A stretch of 64,000 nt of DNA, taken from contig KE546969.1 of the NCBI GenBank assembly GCA_000442125.1, positions 1,178,001 through 1,242,000 of the forward strand, written 5' to 3'. The notes under the pieces were generated by a model. It worked only from the letters and a program-made list of their open reading frames with translations. It was not told the DNA's origin and did not search any database. The DNA is from Opeltia flavorubescens. Its lineage: Eukaryota > Ascomycota > Lecanoromycetes > Teloschistales > Teloschistaceae. Shown piece by piece: positions 1-11,855 of the stretch. A program made the translations under genes and the position numbers. Positions within the stretch are counted from its first letter, which is position 1, and the number at the start of each line of letters is the position of its first letter.

Positions 1-516
1 ATAAACGTTTTTACGTCGAAGAAGCGCAGCGTCAGGGCTTACTGCATGTCTTGGCCTAGCGATTGCTCGAGGTCTTCTGTTAATCCTTGCATATGGAGGT
101 CCTGCAGTGACGCCTCGCGATGGTTGCGGTACCCCTGCTACTGTTTTATCTTCCTGCATAGGTCGCAGAGGGACGTGGTAGGTCTTGCGACCCGAAGAGG
201 ACAATGTACCATAGTCAACTGTCAGAACCTCGGTCTTACCTACGTCACAGTTAATCGGGATATTATATTGCATTTTGGGGAAAAGAGAGTAGGACAAACA
301 CAGTGGACATGTTGAGCGCTCTTGGAGCCAGCTCACAAGACACAAAAAGTCAAAGTTGTCGTGTTGGCATGGTGACGCTGCTGCTCGCTCCGATATGGAG
401 TCCAGGCAGATTACACATGCATCGCGCACCTTGCTGTTGCTTACTTCGGACGTAATTTCAACCTCGGCGAGAGTTCTCCTGAGAACCTTGGAACCAATGT
501 CGTTTTCCACTTCCAT
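1..516 (-). CDS. RING-finger protein (probable E3 ubiquitin ligase), 3' part missing
   Basis: The gene runs off the left edge of the window. Exon 1 (516-300) starts with MEVENDIGSKVL and carries a compact RING: CVICLD, then SPCQHDNFDFLCLVSWL, then CPLC, the order of zinc ligands expected of a RING that recruits an E2 enzyme. A 60-bp intron (299-240, GT...AG) splits the last cysteine codon of the RING. Exon 2 (239 to the edge) continues KTEVLTVDYG and a basic Pro/Arg-rich stretch. The start was chosen as the first ATG in frame ahead of the RING. The substrate is unknown. The gene lies back to back with the HAD/RGG gene. The RING call is firm; the ligase role is inferred from the family. Confidence 0.72.
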   Translation of the reverse strand, partial: MEVENDIGSKVLRRTLAEVEITSEVSNSKVRDACVICLDSISERAAASPCQHDNFDFLCLVSWLQERSTCPLCLSYSLFPKMQYNIPINCDVGKTEVLTVDYGTLSSSGRKTYHVPLRPMQEDKTVAGVPQPSRGVTAGPPYARINRRPRAIARPRHAVSPDAALLRRKNVY

Positions 517-806
517 GCACAAATCCTGCCTGCTCTTCCTCTTGAGATCACAAAACGTATGAAAGCATAGAAATATAACTAAGGTAGGTGTCTGATGTCC
601 AACGGCGGCTGGTGGCGGCGTGACCCGCCCACCGGAACCCGTCATTCACGCTTAGGTAATGCCAAGGCGCGCTTATATGCTTACTAAGCAGCTGGCCGCT
701 ACGCCACGGGTCCAGGTACTCATGTTCCTATAGTAAAGAATTAGTATCCAATTGGGATGGCAACCTTGGGAGTCATAAGTGTCTCAACTGTTATGTCTTG
801 AGGGCC

Positions 807-2636
807 ATGAATTCTTCCCATGCCAACGGGCACGCTGACTCAACGTACGCAATGGCGGGACGAAAGTTGGCGTCATATACCATCACTGGCCTCAAAAGAT
901 GGTCGTGTCTCGCCCGAGAGCTACCTGCTGTATCTCAGGTCAAAGCACTTCATATCTACGACTTTGACAATACTCTATTCATGAGCCCTCTGCCTAATTC
1001 AAAGCTTTGGGCTGGTCAAACCATAGGTTTCTTACAATCACAAGATTGCTTCGTGAACGGGGGTTGGTGGCATGATCCGCATATTCTTGAGGCTACTGGC
1101 CAAGGTATAGAGAAGGAGGAGCCTGTTGCATGGAAAGGGTGGTGGAATGAACAGATTGTGGATCTAGTCCGACTCAGCATAAAGCAGAACGATACCCTGA
1201 CCATTTTGCTGACTGGCAGGGGCGAAGATAAGTTTGCTCATCTAGTCAAAAGAATCGTTGCCAGCAAGGAGCTAGCCTTTGACATGATATGTCTAAAGCC
1301 TCAAGCTGGGCCTAATAATCAGACCTTTACCTCGACAATGAACTATAAGCAGGCTGTTTTGCGTGATCTCATCTACACGTACAAAGATGCTGACGAAGTA
1401 AAGGTCTACGAGGATAGAGTCAAGCAGTTCGTCCTCATATCTTTTCTCATGCCTGATCTATGCTGAAAGAATTACAGCACCAGGGCATTCCGGGATTACT
1501 TTGACAGCATCAACAAAACACTACTCAACCCACCTGCAGCAGCTTCACGAAAACCCATGACCGCGGAAGTAGTACAAGTATCGGACGTAGAGACCACTCT
1601 TGACCCTATCGCCGAGACTGCTGAGATCCAGCGCATGATTAATGAGCATAACACTGCCATCAATAACGGCAGTCATGCTCTACTGACTCCCCTGGAAATC
1701 AAACGCACGGTCTTCTTCACTGGCTATCTAGTCTCCTCCAACGATACCACTCGGCTTCTATCTCTCATCACTCTTCCTTCTAACATACCACAGAGTGAAG
1801 TTAGGCTCCTTGCTGGTAACATTATTATCACTCCTCGCTTTTGTCCTTCTTTCATACTTGAGAAAATTGGTGGCATTGGACGCAAGCAAACATGGCAAGT
1901 AACAGGCTTGGGAAGCTTTGAGTCCAGAGTATGGGCTGCTCGCGTTACGCCGATCCCAGCGAACGCGCCATATCACACAGATAATCCATTCCCATTAGTT
2001 GTCCTCGCTGTGGTCCGAGGTTCCCGCCCGCAGGACGCGAATCGGATCCAAAATTGGCAGCCTGTTCCGGCCGGGAAGCAAATAGTTTTCCAAACTGAGG
2101 TTGGTGAGAAAGCCCAATTGCGCGTGGAATCCGGAATAGAAGGTGAAGGCGAATACGAGAATGTCTTCTCCAACAGAAACCTGAAGCGTAACCGGGAACA
2201 TCAAGAAGGACCACCCGATTTCCAACGAGATTCCTATAGGCCGGTTGGCGCGCAGAGATATAATGATGAGAACCGAAAAATAAATGGGGTAAATAGTGGC
2301 TACAGAGGGGGTAATACTAACCGTGGGCGAGGGGGAAACCATAACATCCACAACAACTACCAAAATCGCAATACTCGCGGTGGTGGACGTGGAGCCGGCA
2401 CCCGAGGGAACAATAGAGGGCGAGGTGGCAGAGGAGGCTACAAAAGTCTGGACGACGTCCAAAACAATTCCCGTTACGCCAATCAGGGAAGTTCGTATCA
2501 ACCCAATTACGATGATGGCCCTTCACAGAACTTTTCTTCTAACGCTGACGGATACAACGCGTTTGGCGGTGGTACGGGATCGTACAACAATGGCGCTGGT
2601 ACACAGGGCGATGGAGGCCTACCGTATGGAAAATAA
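807..2636 (+). CDS. HAD-superfamily 'Swiss army knife' RNA-repair-like protein with RGG tail
   Basis: Two exons, 807-1426 and 1484-2636, joined in frame across a 57-bp intron, give 590 residues. The N-terminal domain (about residues 50-230) has the HAD motif I YDFDNTLF, motif II LLTGRGE and a later YEDR, and matches the fungal family annotated as 'Swiss Army Knife RNA repair-like HAD'. A middle domain with no motif I know follows. The C-terminal third (about 440-560) is low complexity, rich in RGG/RG, Asn and Tyr, as in RNA-binding proteins. The RNA link is therefore an inference from both ends of the protein; no substrate is known to me. The ATG at 807 precedes a short Ser/His leader typical of the family. 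A long open frame at 2296-2844 is only the +1 shadow of the RGG repeats. Confidence 0.8.
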
Positions 2637-3204
2637 TTGTTTCGAGTCAGACCATCCAGAGGGCTTCAAAAGCAGCGACGGAGTCATTTGGCGTCAACGC
2701 TGCGGCCGGCTAGAGATACCCACGGGCTGTAAAAAGATACTTTGTTGCATTACATTTATTGCATGGTATCACAGACTTGATCGAGTCGCTCAAAAAGTGT
2801 ACGTTATATCGAGTCACCAGATATCACCGTTTCATCGTCCGTGAGTTTGCTCCCCGTCAACTACTTTCCTTGACAGCTCGACCACAGAAAATCCAACAAT
2901 CCACGTGCAATATTTACAAATGTAAGTCATTTGACATGTTCAACATTGTATTTTATAGGATCATGATCATTGATCCAATCATCGACATCAAATTCTCATG
3001 CGTTCCAAGCGTTTCCATTTTGATCGCTCATCCCAAGCCCGATGTAAATGCAACGACAAAAAAGATATACAGAATTCTGGTGTGCACCGAGAAGGGTATA
3101 TGCAGATTCCAGGTCACCAATGGCCATTGCAAAATGCTCGCTTAAAAGAAAGGGTTCGCCGAAAAAAGTCAATATGCTTGTCCGGTACCGGTCCCGCAAA
3201 CCAA
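2637..3204. other. Intergenic, convergent 3' ends
   Basis: About 570 bp between the tail of the HAD/RGG gene and the stop of the Fig1-like gene. It holds both 3' untranslated regions. Small open frames on both strands show no domain and no splice context. I see no RNA gene or repeat. Confidence 0.5.
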
Positions 3205-4185
3205 TCAATCGTCCGTTAATCGATCCAGCAAACTGATACTCAATATCATGACGAGTAACCCGATGGTCACTATTATGAACAAGGCGAATCCGAACCATCC
3301 TAATATCATGGCAGTGGTGCCGACTCCTGACTTGACGCTGCCATTGCCGAGATCTTGTGCTATCGTGCTTGCGGCGACGGATGCCGTATGCTGCCATAAA
3401 ACAGAGACGAGGACAAAGACGGAGGCAACGAAGATGAGAGCGAGGGCGATTTGTGATACTGGTCTTGAAGGGAAGGGTTTCACATCCCGCTCTGATCCCC
3501 TTTCGTCGGTTTCTTCATGCCAGCCAGGGAAGGTGGCGAGGAGGATAAAGCAGATGAAAGCAAGGACAATTGCGACAATTCTGTGAAGAGATATGTCAGT
3601 GAGACGTTCAGAGCAACTTTGGACGAGGATTGTGACACTCACATCAAGTATGGGAATACAATACTGTCTTTGAAGGTACTCGCAACCCATATCAGGTTCA
3701 ATGGGTCTTGATCAACACTAACTTGGCTTGCTAGACTGCTAGCATTGTTGCTGCATAAGAAGGACCCGCCATCTGGGTTGATACAGATACCGAAGTAGCC
3801 CACCCTTACTTCCAATTGGGCTTGACCAACAATGTTCGCTATTGCTGTTGAGACTCCCGGATCAACTTGGGCGGGGTTGAAGCTTGGAGGATAGTTTTGG
3901 TAGTAAAGAGATATGAGAAAGATGTTTGGTATTCCTGGTGAGGTTGAGGAACAGCCGGCAAGAAGGAGAGCTACGGCAGATTAGTCCCGGGTCCCCACGT
4001 GAAGGAGTCAGTCATTGGGGACTTACAGAGAAGTATGATGCCAGCAGCGATTAAGATCATGAGCACATGATGATAACCCAGGAATGGTATCAAGCCTGTG
4101 TGCGGTGAGAGTCAGAACCAATGCCCAAAGAGAATAATGGTGACAACATACGCCGAAGCCCAACAGCAAACCTCATGTTCGCCAT
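3205..4185 (-). CDS. Fig1-domain membrane protein (calcium regulator / membrane fusion family)
   Basis: Four exons (4185-4152, 4095-4027, 3970-3643, 3580-3205) join in frame to 268 residues. The N-terminus has the family signature FLGYHHVLMIL in the first membrane segment. An extracellular loop follows with GYFGICINPDGGSFLC, the conserved Gly-x-Phe-Gly-x-Cys patch and paired cysteines of Fig1 proteins. Three more hydrophobic segments lie near residues 145-165, 190-215 and 240-262, so it is a four-pass plasma-membrane protein. In yeast, Fig1 supports Ca2+ influx and cell fusion during mating; in filamentous fungi homologues affect hyphal and sexual development. That role is family knowledge. 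All splice sites are canonical and the frame is intact. Confidence 0.85.
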
Positions 4186-4948
4186 CTTGCTTTGGTATCA
4201 AGTCCCACTCGTAGACAATCCTCCAACCCGCCCTCTAGACCAAGTCCTTCGAAAAGGACGATGTCCCGTTTGACCTTCAATGCCCCCACAAACACCGGTC
4301 GTCTCCGCTGAGTAGATAATTTTGATTGAAAGTTCGCTTCGACCAGAGAATGCTATACTCGTCTGGAAATTGCCGAGGAATGTGGTTTAGAAAGTTTTGG
4401 TATGGCAGGAGGGATATTCGTGGGGTATCTTCAATCTCGTCAGATAGTTTCTCACTGTGAGTGTATGCAAGAGATGGTAAGTTAAGAGATAGCCTCGCCG
4501 TTCGAGATCAGACTAGATTTCCATTATGCGCTCGAGTACCATAGCCTCCAAGGGAGGTGGTTGGTAGGGAGAAAAGGGTGGCAGGAGATGATTGTTTACC
4601 GTTGTCATGCCACCAGCCACCCGCCACCCGAATGCAGCGTGGCAGCCTCAACCTGCATGCCGAGCCCACCAGCCCGTTCCGCTTGCACCTGGTAACGCTA
4701 AGGGCTTTTGCCGGAAATCGAAAGCAATCGACATTGACCTCTTTAAACTACCAACGATACACTTAACACACTTTCCAAGGTAATTACATCAATTGGTTGG
4801 CCATCGAAGCTATGGTCACACTTTGCACGCAAATTACTCACCAAGTTAATTGGATTCCAACAGTACCATACTCGATGATCCTAAGCCTATATACATCTAT
4901 CGGTTTTCCACGCGCCAGACGCCATGATTAGCAATGATATGTACACAT
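4186..4948. other. Intergenic; promoter side of the Fig1-like gene
   Basis: About 760 bp between two minus-strand genes. It contains the upstream region of the Fig1-like gene and the 3' untranslated region of NDUFA9. Plus-strand open frames at 4557-4783 overlap each other in two frames and have no recognisable domain. Nothing else is seen. Confidence 0.4.
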
Positions 4949-6449
4949 TTATTGATCGTCGATGACATGCATGTATTTCTTCTCCTCCCGACGCTCTCGT
5001 TCTGTTGCTGGGGGCAGATCATAGAATGACGAACTCCGGAATCCTTGCTAAAGGGGGAATTAATAATTTTCTGACAGCAGAGTATACAAACACTAACCAA
5101 GTAATGATACGTGAAATTAGATATCTCACCAGGCTCAATGCCTAAGTCTTTGAATGTTTTGGCGTTAGGATCTATCTTCTGGTCGATGAACTCTCTCTCC
5201 ACCGCGTCGGAGCATGTTTGAGACCACCAGATGAGTTTGTTGTAAGCCTGTGCCATTGGGGCCAGGATCCGCTTCGGAACGTTGATATGCCTTCGGTGCT
5301 TGATGATCTCTCGGTCCACGAGCTCTGCAATTTCAGCCATCGAGTAATTCTTTGGGCCGTGTAATTCATATGTCTCTGCTGCGGTACTGTCATCCTCGGC
5401 CATAACTGCGAGTGCAGAGCTAATATCCAGTGCCTATAGATTTGATAAGTCGCCACGCTGTCCAAGGGCTTGCCTACTCACGTGAACGGGCCAGAATCTT
5501 TCTTGCATATGATTCGAAGTAAAGAGGTTTGAAACGCTTGCAAGTTTGTTGAGGAGCTTATCCTCGAATCCAAAGACAGGCGCAGGCCGAACGATGGTTG
5601 TTTCAGGGAAGATACTTCTTACTACTTCTTCCCCTCGGCCTTTGGTACGATAAAACTCGGATTTCGAAGTTTTATCGGCGTTGTACGATGACATATGAAT
5701 GAACCTGTCGATGTCATACTTGGCGACAGCTTCTGCTATGCGCTCAGCACCTTCAACGTTGACATCCTCGAGGTCAAAGTTCCTGTACTCGTTAGGACCA
5801 GGATTGACCATCATCGGAGTATGCTGACTTTGTAGGATAATCCTTTCCGACTAGATTATACACAATATCCGAATGTCGGACGCTCTCCTCGAGTGATGGT
5901 GTGTTCCGAAGATCGTACTCCTAATCCCATCCCTTCAGCGCCTAATACTTATTCAATTTTTCCAAACTCCATACCATGAACACCACACGGCCCAGGTCAC
6001 CAGTGACTTTGAGATGTCTCTTCGACATCTCCTCTCGGAATGGGACGACGACTGTACATCCTCGAGAAGCTAGTATTTATGAGACCGTGGTGACAATGAC
6101 TCACTCTCCAAGATGTGCGTACCTAGTCGATGGACAATATAGCGGCCCAAGAATCCTGTAGCACCAAACACGGTGGCAGTATGTCCTACTCGAAATTAGG
6201 GTACACTGGTAAACGCTGGAGTGTGCTGCGAACCGCCAAGCGCAGATCTAACAACGTCAGAACAATTTCTCTCACCAAATAGATTTGTAATACTCACCTT
6301 CCGCCCTGCAATCTTATGATAGGTCTTCCTGTTCTTGTGATAGAGACATCCTGCAGCCCTCTTCGAGATGCAGTGCTTGCCCGGATTGAAGGACCTTTGG
6401 CGGTGGCGCGCAAGCCATTGGAAGCTGAAGAAACCCAGGACTTCTGCAT
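4949..6449 (-). CDS. nuo-40: NADH:ubiquinone oxidoreductase 39/40-kDa subunit (NDUFA9 type)
   Basis: An accessory subunit of mitochondrial complex I with an atypical short-chain dehydrogenase fold and a bound NADPH. About eight exons. Exon 1 (ATG at 6449) encodes an Arg/Ser-rich presequence ending GRPIIRLQGGR. Then comes the nucleotide-binding loop HTATVFGATGFLGRYIVHRL, followed by CTVVVPFREE, HLKVTGDLGRVVFM, NVEGAERIAEAVAKYDIDRF and SIFPETTIVRPAPVFGFED. The last small exon gives the family ending SFYDLPPATERERREEKKYM before the stop at 4949. The glycine-rich GxxGxxG motif is intact. The gene is divergent from RPN9 over a 300-bp shared promoter. Exact ends of the two shortest internal exons are inferred from frame and family likeness. 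Confidence 0.9.
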
Positions 6450-6749
6450 GGCTAGACGCTCAGCCGCCTAATTTGCTATAAAGTGGGTGGACATATAGCT
6501 TGAATGTTTCCGGACGTTGAGCATACTATAAGCCATCGGAAGCTCGAATAAGCGGAGAGCACCCTGTTCCGCACTAGGGCCTAGACCACATACGGTAGGT
6601 AGAGTGCCTTAGCATGGTGAAAGTCTTCATTGAAATCACAAACAGCTTCCTCTAATGGGTTTCATGTTTCGGTAATGACGATACAGCGATGACAGCTCCG
6701 TGAAGCAATTTCTTCTTCTGTCTACTAACTAAAGAAAAAAGTTGCCAAC
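6450..6749. promoter_or_regulatory. Bidirectional promoter region NDUFA9/RPN9
   Basis: The 300 bp between two start codons facing away from each other must hold both core promoters. No motif is distinctive enough to name. Confidence 0.5.
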
Positions 6750-7947
6750 ATGGATCCCGAAGTCGTCTCCAATTTTTTGTCCGAACAGCGCGAAAACGCA
6801 CCAGAAGACCTCCTACAAAGCTTCCTCACAATAGAAGACTTTTGGGATCGAAAGCTATGGCATCAACTCACTGACGTGCTCGTTGAGTATTTCAACACAG
6901 CAGCGAGTGCGCAGCAACGACTACCTCTCTTCAGACACTTCATCCTCAGCTTTGCAGAGAAGATCAACCAGCTCAAGTTCGTTTCACTAGGACTTTTGGC
7001 AGCCACGCAATGCTCAGGTTCGTTATCAACCCTCATGATACTGTTTGCTTTAAGCTTACCACGCCACAGACGACCACGAGCGCCTCTCTTTCCTCACCGA
7101 CCTTACAGCCAAGGTCAACAAGCCGGCCTCGCAAGACGCCTACGTCTACGCTCTTGTCGCTGCATCAGACGTCAAATTACGGCTCCAAGACTTCGCAAGC
7201 GCCCGAAAGGATCTCGACACTGCAGAGTCAATCCTCGATAGCTTCGACTCGGTCGAGACCGAAGTCCATGCCGCCTTCTACCGAACCAACGCCAGCTACT
7301 ATCAAGCCAAAGCGGAATTCGGCTCCTACTACAAGAACGCCCTCCTCTACCTCGCTTGTATCGACCCCAAGTCCCTCACTCTCGAAGATGCTCAATCGCG
7401 TGCCTACGACCTCAGCATCGCTGCTCTCGTATCAGATTCAATCTACAATTTTGGCGAACTCCTTCTCCATCCAATCTTAGAATCTCTGAACAAAACCCGG
7501 CACAGCTGGCTCCGTGACCTCCTCTTTGCCTTCAACCGTGGTGATCTAAACGCATACAACGTCCTTGAAGTCAACATCTCCAAAGCACCCTTACTAGACG
7601 AACATAAGACCTTTCTCTGGCAGAAGATCTCGCTTTCCGCCCTCACGGAAGCCGTCTTCCGAAGACCGCCGCACGACCGCGCCATGACTTTTCAGACAAT
7701 ATCGCAGGAGACGAAGGTTCAGCCGCATGAGATTGAGATACTGATCATGAAGGCCTTGAGCCTGGGCTTGTTGAAGGGTAGTATCGATCAGGTGGCGGAG
7801 GTGGCGCGGATTAATTGGGTACAGCCAAAAGTGCTGGATATGAAGCAGATTGATAACATGAGATTGAGGCTGAAAGAATGGGATTCGAGTGTTAATCAGC
7901 TGGGAAACTGGATAGAGGGAGTTGGAAAGGATGTATGGGCCGCGTGA
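6750..7947 (+). CDS. RPN9: 26S proteasome regulatory lid subunit Rpn9 (PSMD13)
   Basis: Two exons (6750-7017 and 7070-7947) join to 381 residues, the usual length for Rpn9 (yeast 393). The protein is helical throughout, with IEDFWDRKLWHQLTD near the N-terminus, TPR-like repeats in the middle and a C-terminal PCI domain (about 200-350) containing MTFQTISQETKVQPHEIEIL and the winged-helix stretch after it. PCI subunits build the horseshoe of the proteasome lid; Rpn9 contacts Rpn10 and Rpn5 in yeast. The single 52-bp intron lies early in the gene, and the codon join GAC-GAC-CAC keeps the family sequence DDHERLSFL. No oddities. Confidence 0.92.
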
Positions 7948-8141
7948 AAGCCTGGGTAGAAAACCATCTCAAAGCCTGTAAACTAAAGAAAGGATGCAAT
8001 TCTATTGTGAATGAAGATTGGTCTCCATCTCCCAGGATCAGGACAGTGTAAGATGTCTTTCGCGATGTTGATTGATCCTTACACCATTGTAATTTGTAAT
8101 ACCCCAAAATTCGATATTGTATAGCTTAGTAGCTAACTTGC

Positions 8142-10193
8142 TTATGACAATGGACTCACAACAATCGCTCCAACCAACCAAGCCGGCCACCAGACACAAC
8201 AAACGACAACTTGTGTCCAAAGGCCAGAGACTTTCCATCCGAATGCTGCTTCCGCCAACATCGTCCCTGCATCCACCCCAAACAGCTCGCAGAGAGACCA
8301 GACAACCACAGGCGGGCTGAGGAGATGTATTGCGAGGTTGCATATAATTTTTCGCTGAAGGCTAATCTTCAGAGGCGCATCACTGTTTTCTACTGATATG
8401 GGTGCACCAGTGAAAGACAGCGGAGCTGCTAGAAGCCCGATGAGGAACGCGAGGGAAAAGTTTAGCGTGGCAAGTGTTGCGAGAAACATGCCAAGTAGGA
8501 GTAATGAAAAGCACTGAAGAAGTATGACGCCATGAGTGCTCAATGTCGTATAATAAGAGAGTAGGGTGGCAATAATTGTAGGCAGAAAGAAGTTGATGAG
8601 TGCAGAAAATGCAAGGGTCTGGGATAATGTCTGGATCACCACATCAGCTTCAAAGGCTTACCTGAAGGGTGGAATTATTCTTACATCCTGTCTGGAGTTG
8701 TTGAAGATGAATAACGGGACGGAGCCAAGGAAATGCGACAACACCACAAGGGTGATGGGCAATAATAATCGGCGTTCAACCGTCGCCAAATCTTCCTTTG
8801 GAACAAGGGCGACCATTCCGTCCTTCTTGACTACCTCAACCCCCGAAATCTCGGCCTTTTTTGTGGCAGTATGTGCGAATTTACGGTTTGGGGGTCGTCC
8901 ACTCAAAATCCAGAGCACAATTGCCATGATAGTAAAATTTACTGCCACAAGCATGGCGCTAGGGAGATACGTCCCTATGCTGACGAACCGTTGGGGCTGC
9001 ATAAGGAGGTAAAAGAAAAAGCTCTGATGAAAATGTTCCAGGAGATTGTTCAGGCTTCTGAAGGTGCTTTCCACGCATCTACCCATGGCCATCTCATCTT
9101 GCCAACCGTTACCCACGGCTTGCAGAGTGAGCGCGTCCACATGATAGGGTATGAAGCTGCTGTGAGGACCTGAGGCATGGCCCAGGCCTTGGCTAACCAT
9201 GCCCCTGAGCATTGTTTGGAGCCTGTGCCGATAGCTATCGTCATGCTTCCACATACGTTGTAGGGACACGCCGATGCCCATTTGACCGCTAGCGATATGA
9301 GCAGCACTATTGAAAAGGTCGAGGTTTGGAAGTTGCCCGTTGATCCCATCGTATATTATGTGAAGCGATTCGAATCGGTGATCCAGGGCATTGTCGAGGA
9401 CGACAGCCCCTTGCAGAGCGCCACTCTTCAGCGGTAGAGCAGCTGCTGACTCGAGCGAATGTTCATCGTGGTAGGCGTCGACCCACGCTTGAGGACCAGC
9501 TTTGCTATCAGACGTAATCAAAATGATGATGTCCTTCGACCACAGTGACCAGCCTGAGATCTTGTCAGAGATGTGAATTCTGATATCCGATCGTGCGAAA
9601 ACAGACGCTTGAAGTATCTTGCTAAGGTCAATGCCAAAGCCACACCACTCTGGTTGAGCTCCGCATCCATGTTCGTCCATGCGGCGACCAGCACAATAGC
9701 CTCGGTAGCATCGCCCCGTGGAGCATGGAGAATCGCATAGGCATTTTCTCCGCTGTTGGATTTCCCCGCGGCATGATACTCATATTTTTGTGTAGCAGAT
9801 TTCAGGCCGATCGATCTGAAAATCTCACTCAGTTTTGCCGCAATTCTTAAAACCTAATCAGTGACTCTTGAAGTTCAGGGGAAAATCGCTTGACGCATAC
9901 TCTCCGTGTTCCTTTCCTCTCAGTGCCTGAACCTCGTGCTTGTAGGCATTGAAAACGTTTTGCTCACTGCCTCCGAAATAGGTATGGACCTGGCCTGGGA
10001 GCAGAGCATTCTCCGATATATAGGTGTGCCGCGAGTATTCATTGAGAGGTAGTAGGAGGAGCCAAACAACGCCGATGATAATGCAAGTTGCGGAGAGGTA
10101 TGGCGGGATTTGGAGCAGCCGTGGATCGCGCCGCAATGCTAGAATCGTTGGAGCTTCTATAGTCGTTAAGAGATCTTCCGGCAAAACGGGCAT
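8142..10193 (-). CDS. GAA1: GPI transamidase component GAA1
   Basis: Subunit of the ER complex that swaps C-terminal peptides for GPI anchors; Gaa1 is thought to form the amide bond with the anchor. Visible in order: RRDPRLLQIPPYLS, a first membrane segment, then NALLPGQVHTYFGGSEQNVF, the family hallmark of the lumenal M28-like domain, then GVALALTLARYF, SLWSKDIIILITSD, AWVDAYHDEH and EMAMGRCVESTFRSLNNLLE. Several C-terminal membrane helices end at a stop at 8142. Introns are evident near 9600, 9850 and 8650. The start is uncertain: the ATG at 10193 gives a leader like other fungal Gaa1 proteins. A longer open frame from 10361 would need a stretch without homology-like features, and a GTAAGT site suggests that part may be a 5' intron. 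Confidence 0.85.
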
Positions 10194-10722
10194 TAGCCAG
10201 AGGCCATCTATACAACTTACAAAGTAGAGCCATACAATTCCTCGGACCGGATGTACGTTCACTAAGCGTCTGATTGATGTACGGAAGAACAACAGGACGA
10301 CTAGCCTCTTCGCCGTAACGACTTTATTGCCCTCCAATTCTTGGCATAAACCGCTAAACATATAGTCTACCTCGGAGCCTCCTATTTAGAGAATTACAAC
10401 ATCAAATCATTCGGCGACAGGAAAAAGGCCCGCGTATCAAATCTTGACTGTTAATTATACGTGGCCTCTAAGTCATTATGTTCGAGCAGATTGACGTCGA
10501 GAAATCATATAAAGGATACCATACAAAACAGTCTCGAATGGTTATCCCAACGGTAGGACATATACGGACCAGCCCCAATAAGCATTGGACAATAGAAGTG
10601 ATAACATCAGCACGGCTCGATGTATCGACTGCGCCGCACTTCCGACATGAATGCCGGGGTCTTAGTAGATACGAGCCACGGATACTCGCTTCAATTGGGA
10701 AGTGTTGCTGAACGCGATATTA
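10194..10722. other. Intergenic; 5' region of GAA1
   Basis: About 530 bp upstream of GAA1 and downstream of RBD2. The GAA1 reading frame stays open to 10361, so part of this may be 5' leader or an extra exon. No other gene is seen. Confidence 0.4.
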
Positions 10723-11855
10723 CTATGAACCCAAGCGCTGCGTAGAGCCGGTGTATGTCGTTGGAACAGCCCCCTCCCCTGTGCCGGACAATGATGGATT
10801 GGATGTTGTTGGCAGAACGCCGTACCTCCCGTATGTCTTCTGGTCTATAGAAACATAATGAGGAAGTCGCCCTAAAAGATTAAGTTTTCCTTCGATCCAG
10901 CGAAGAATTTTTTCAGGAGGCGCAAGAATTTTCAAGTACCCCAAGCCGTCTGAAGCGAGCAACGTTTAGTGAACGACTGAGGGAAAATAGATTGCAGAGC
11001 GTTACAACTTACATGCATAACCCACGCCAACACTGAACAGATGACCGAAAAACGAGGTATTAGGTATGAGGGCTGTGGTGAAGAGGAGAATGACAAGCGG
11101 CGTCGTCCACGTAGGGATTTGATACGTGCTGATTCTAAAAATACGAATTAGCTACAAAGCTCAGCCAACATGTCGAGAAGAAGAGCTTTACGTTAGATAT
11201 GGGTTAGACTTGAATGTCTTAATGCCCTCAACCCCAAGCAAAACGAAGACCCATATACTGTCAATTATCAGCGATTGCTTGGGTGGCAGTATACGTGCTG
11301 CAAACCTAGCTCCTAGAAGTGCTGTGTTACGTCCAAGAATTCCACGTTCAAAGAGCAAATATCCCGCGGCTGGAAGTGTAGATAGCGCTGCAAGAACAGT
11401 TGTAAGCGATCTCAGGTCGCTTGCATCGAGAAGGATTCACGCTTACGCCCAGCGAACATTGCTCCCGTTAACAAAGTACCATGCTCTGCTTCGAATCTTT
11501 CGAGAAGGGGAACGAGGGCCAAGGTGTTAAATAAGGCATGGAAGAAGCCACGATGTATGAGAGGATAGGTATTCAGCCTGTACACTGTAGGCCGAGCATC
11601 ATCAGCAAAATAGAGCGATGAAGGCTAATGTGCAAGCTCAGACAGGTGATTGAAGCAAAGACGTAGAGTCATACTGGTCCCTAAATTGACCTCTTTCGGT
11701 ACAAGAGCGCCCCACTGAACAACATCCCAGACCTGTTGTAACTCAAGTATCCAAAATAAACTGATGAAGACGAGGACGATGCGAGTGAACAAGGGCAGAC
11801 GAAAGACATAAGATCGAAGCCGTCTTATGTCGAAGGAAGGTAGGGTGGGAGCCAT
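10723..11855 (-). CDS. RBD2: Rhomboid serine protease Rbd2 (Golgi type)
   Basis: An intramembrane serine protease of the Rbd2 family, which in fission yeast and Aspergillus cleaves SREBP. At least six exons: 11855-11675 (MAPTLPSFDIRRLRS start), 11584-11447 (YRLNTYPLIHRGFFHALFNT, the conserved HxxxFHxxxN segment), 11387-11306, 11257-11192, an exon from about 11130 to 11010, and the last one ending at 10723. The catalytic serine sits in GASIWVF and its codon AG|T is split by the intron between exons 3 and 4. The catalytic histidine is in FFGHLFSVGVGYAYG. Both are intact, so the protein should be active. The C-terminus is a cytosolic tail with KTYGRYGVLP. The gene is divergent from EFM5 across 357 bp. 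Confidence 0.88.

Noticed and set aside
2296-2844. 182-codon open frame overlapping the RGG tail of the HAD gene
   Set aside because: It is the +1 frame of an RGG-repeat region; Gly/Arg-rich codons keep neighbouring frames open, and no domain is visible.
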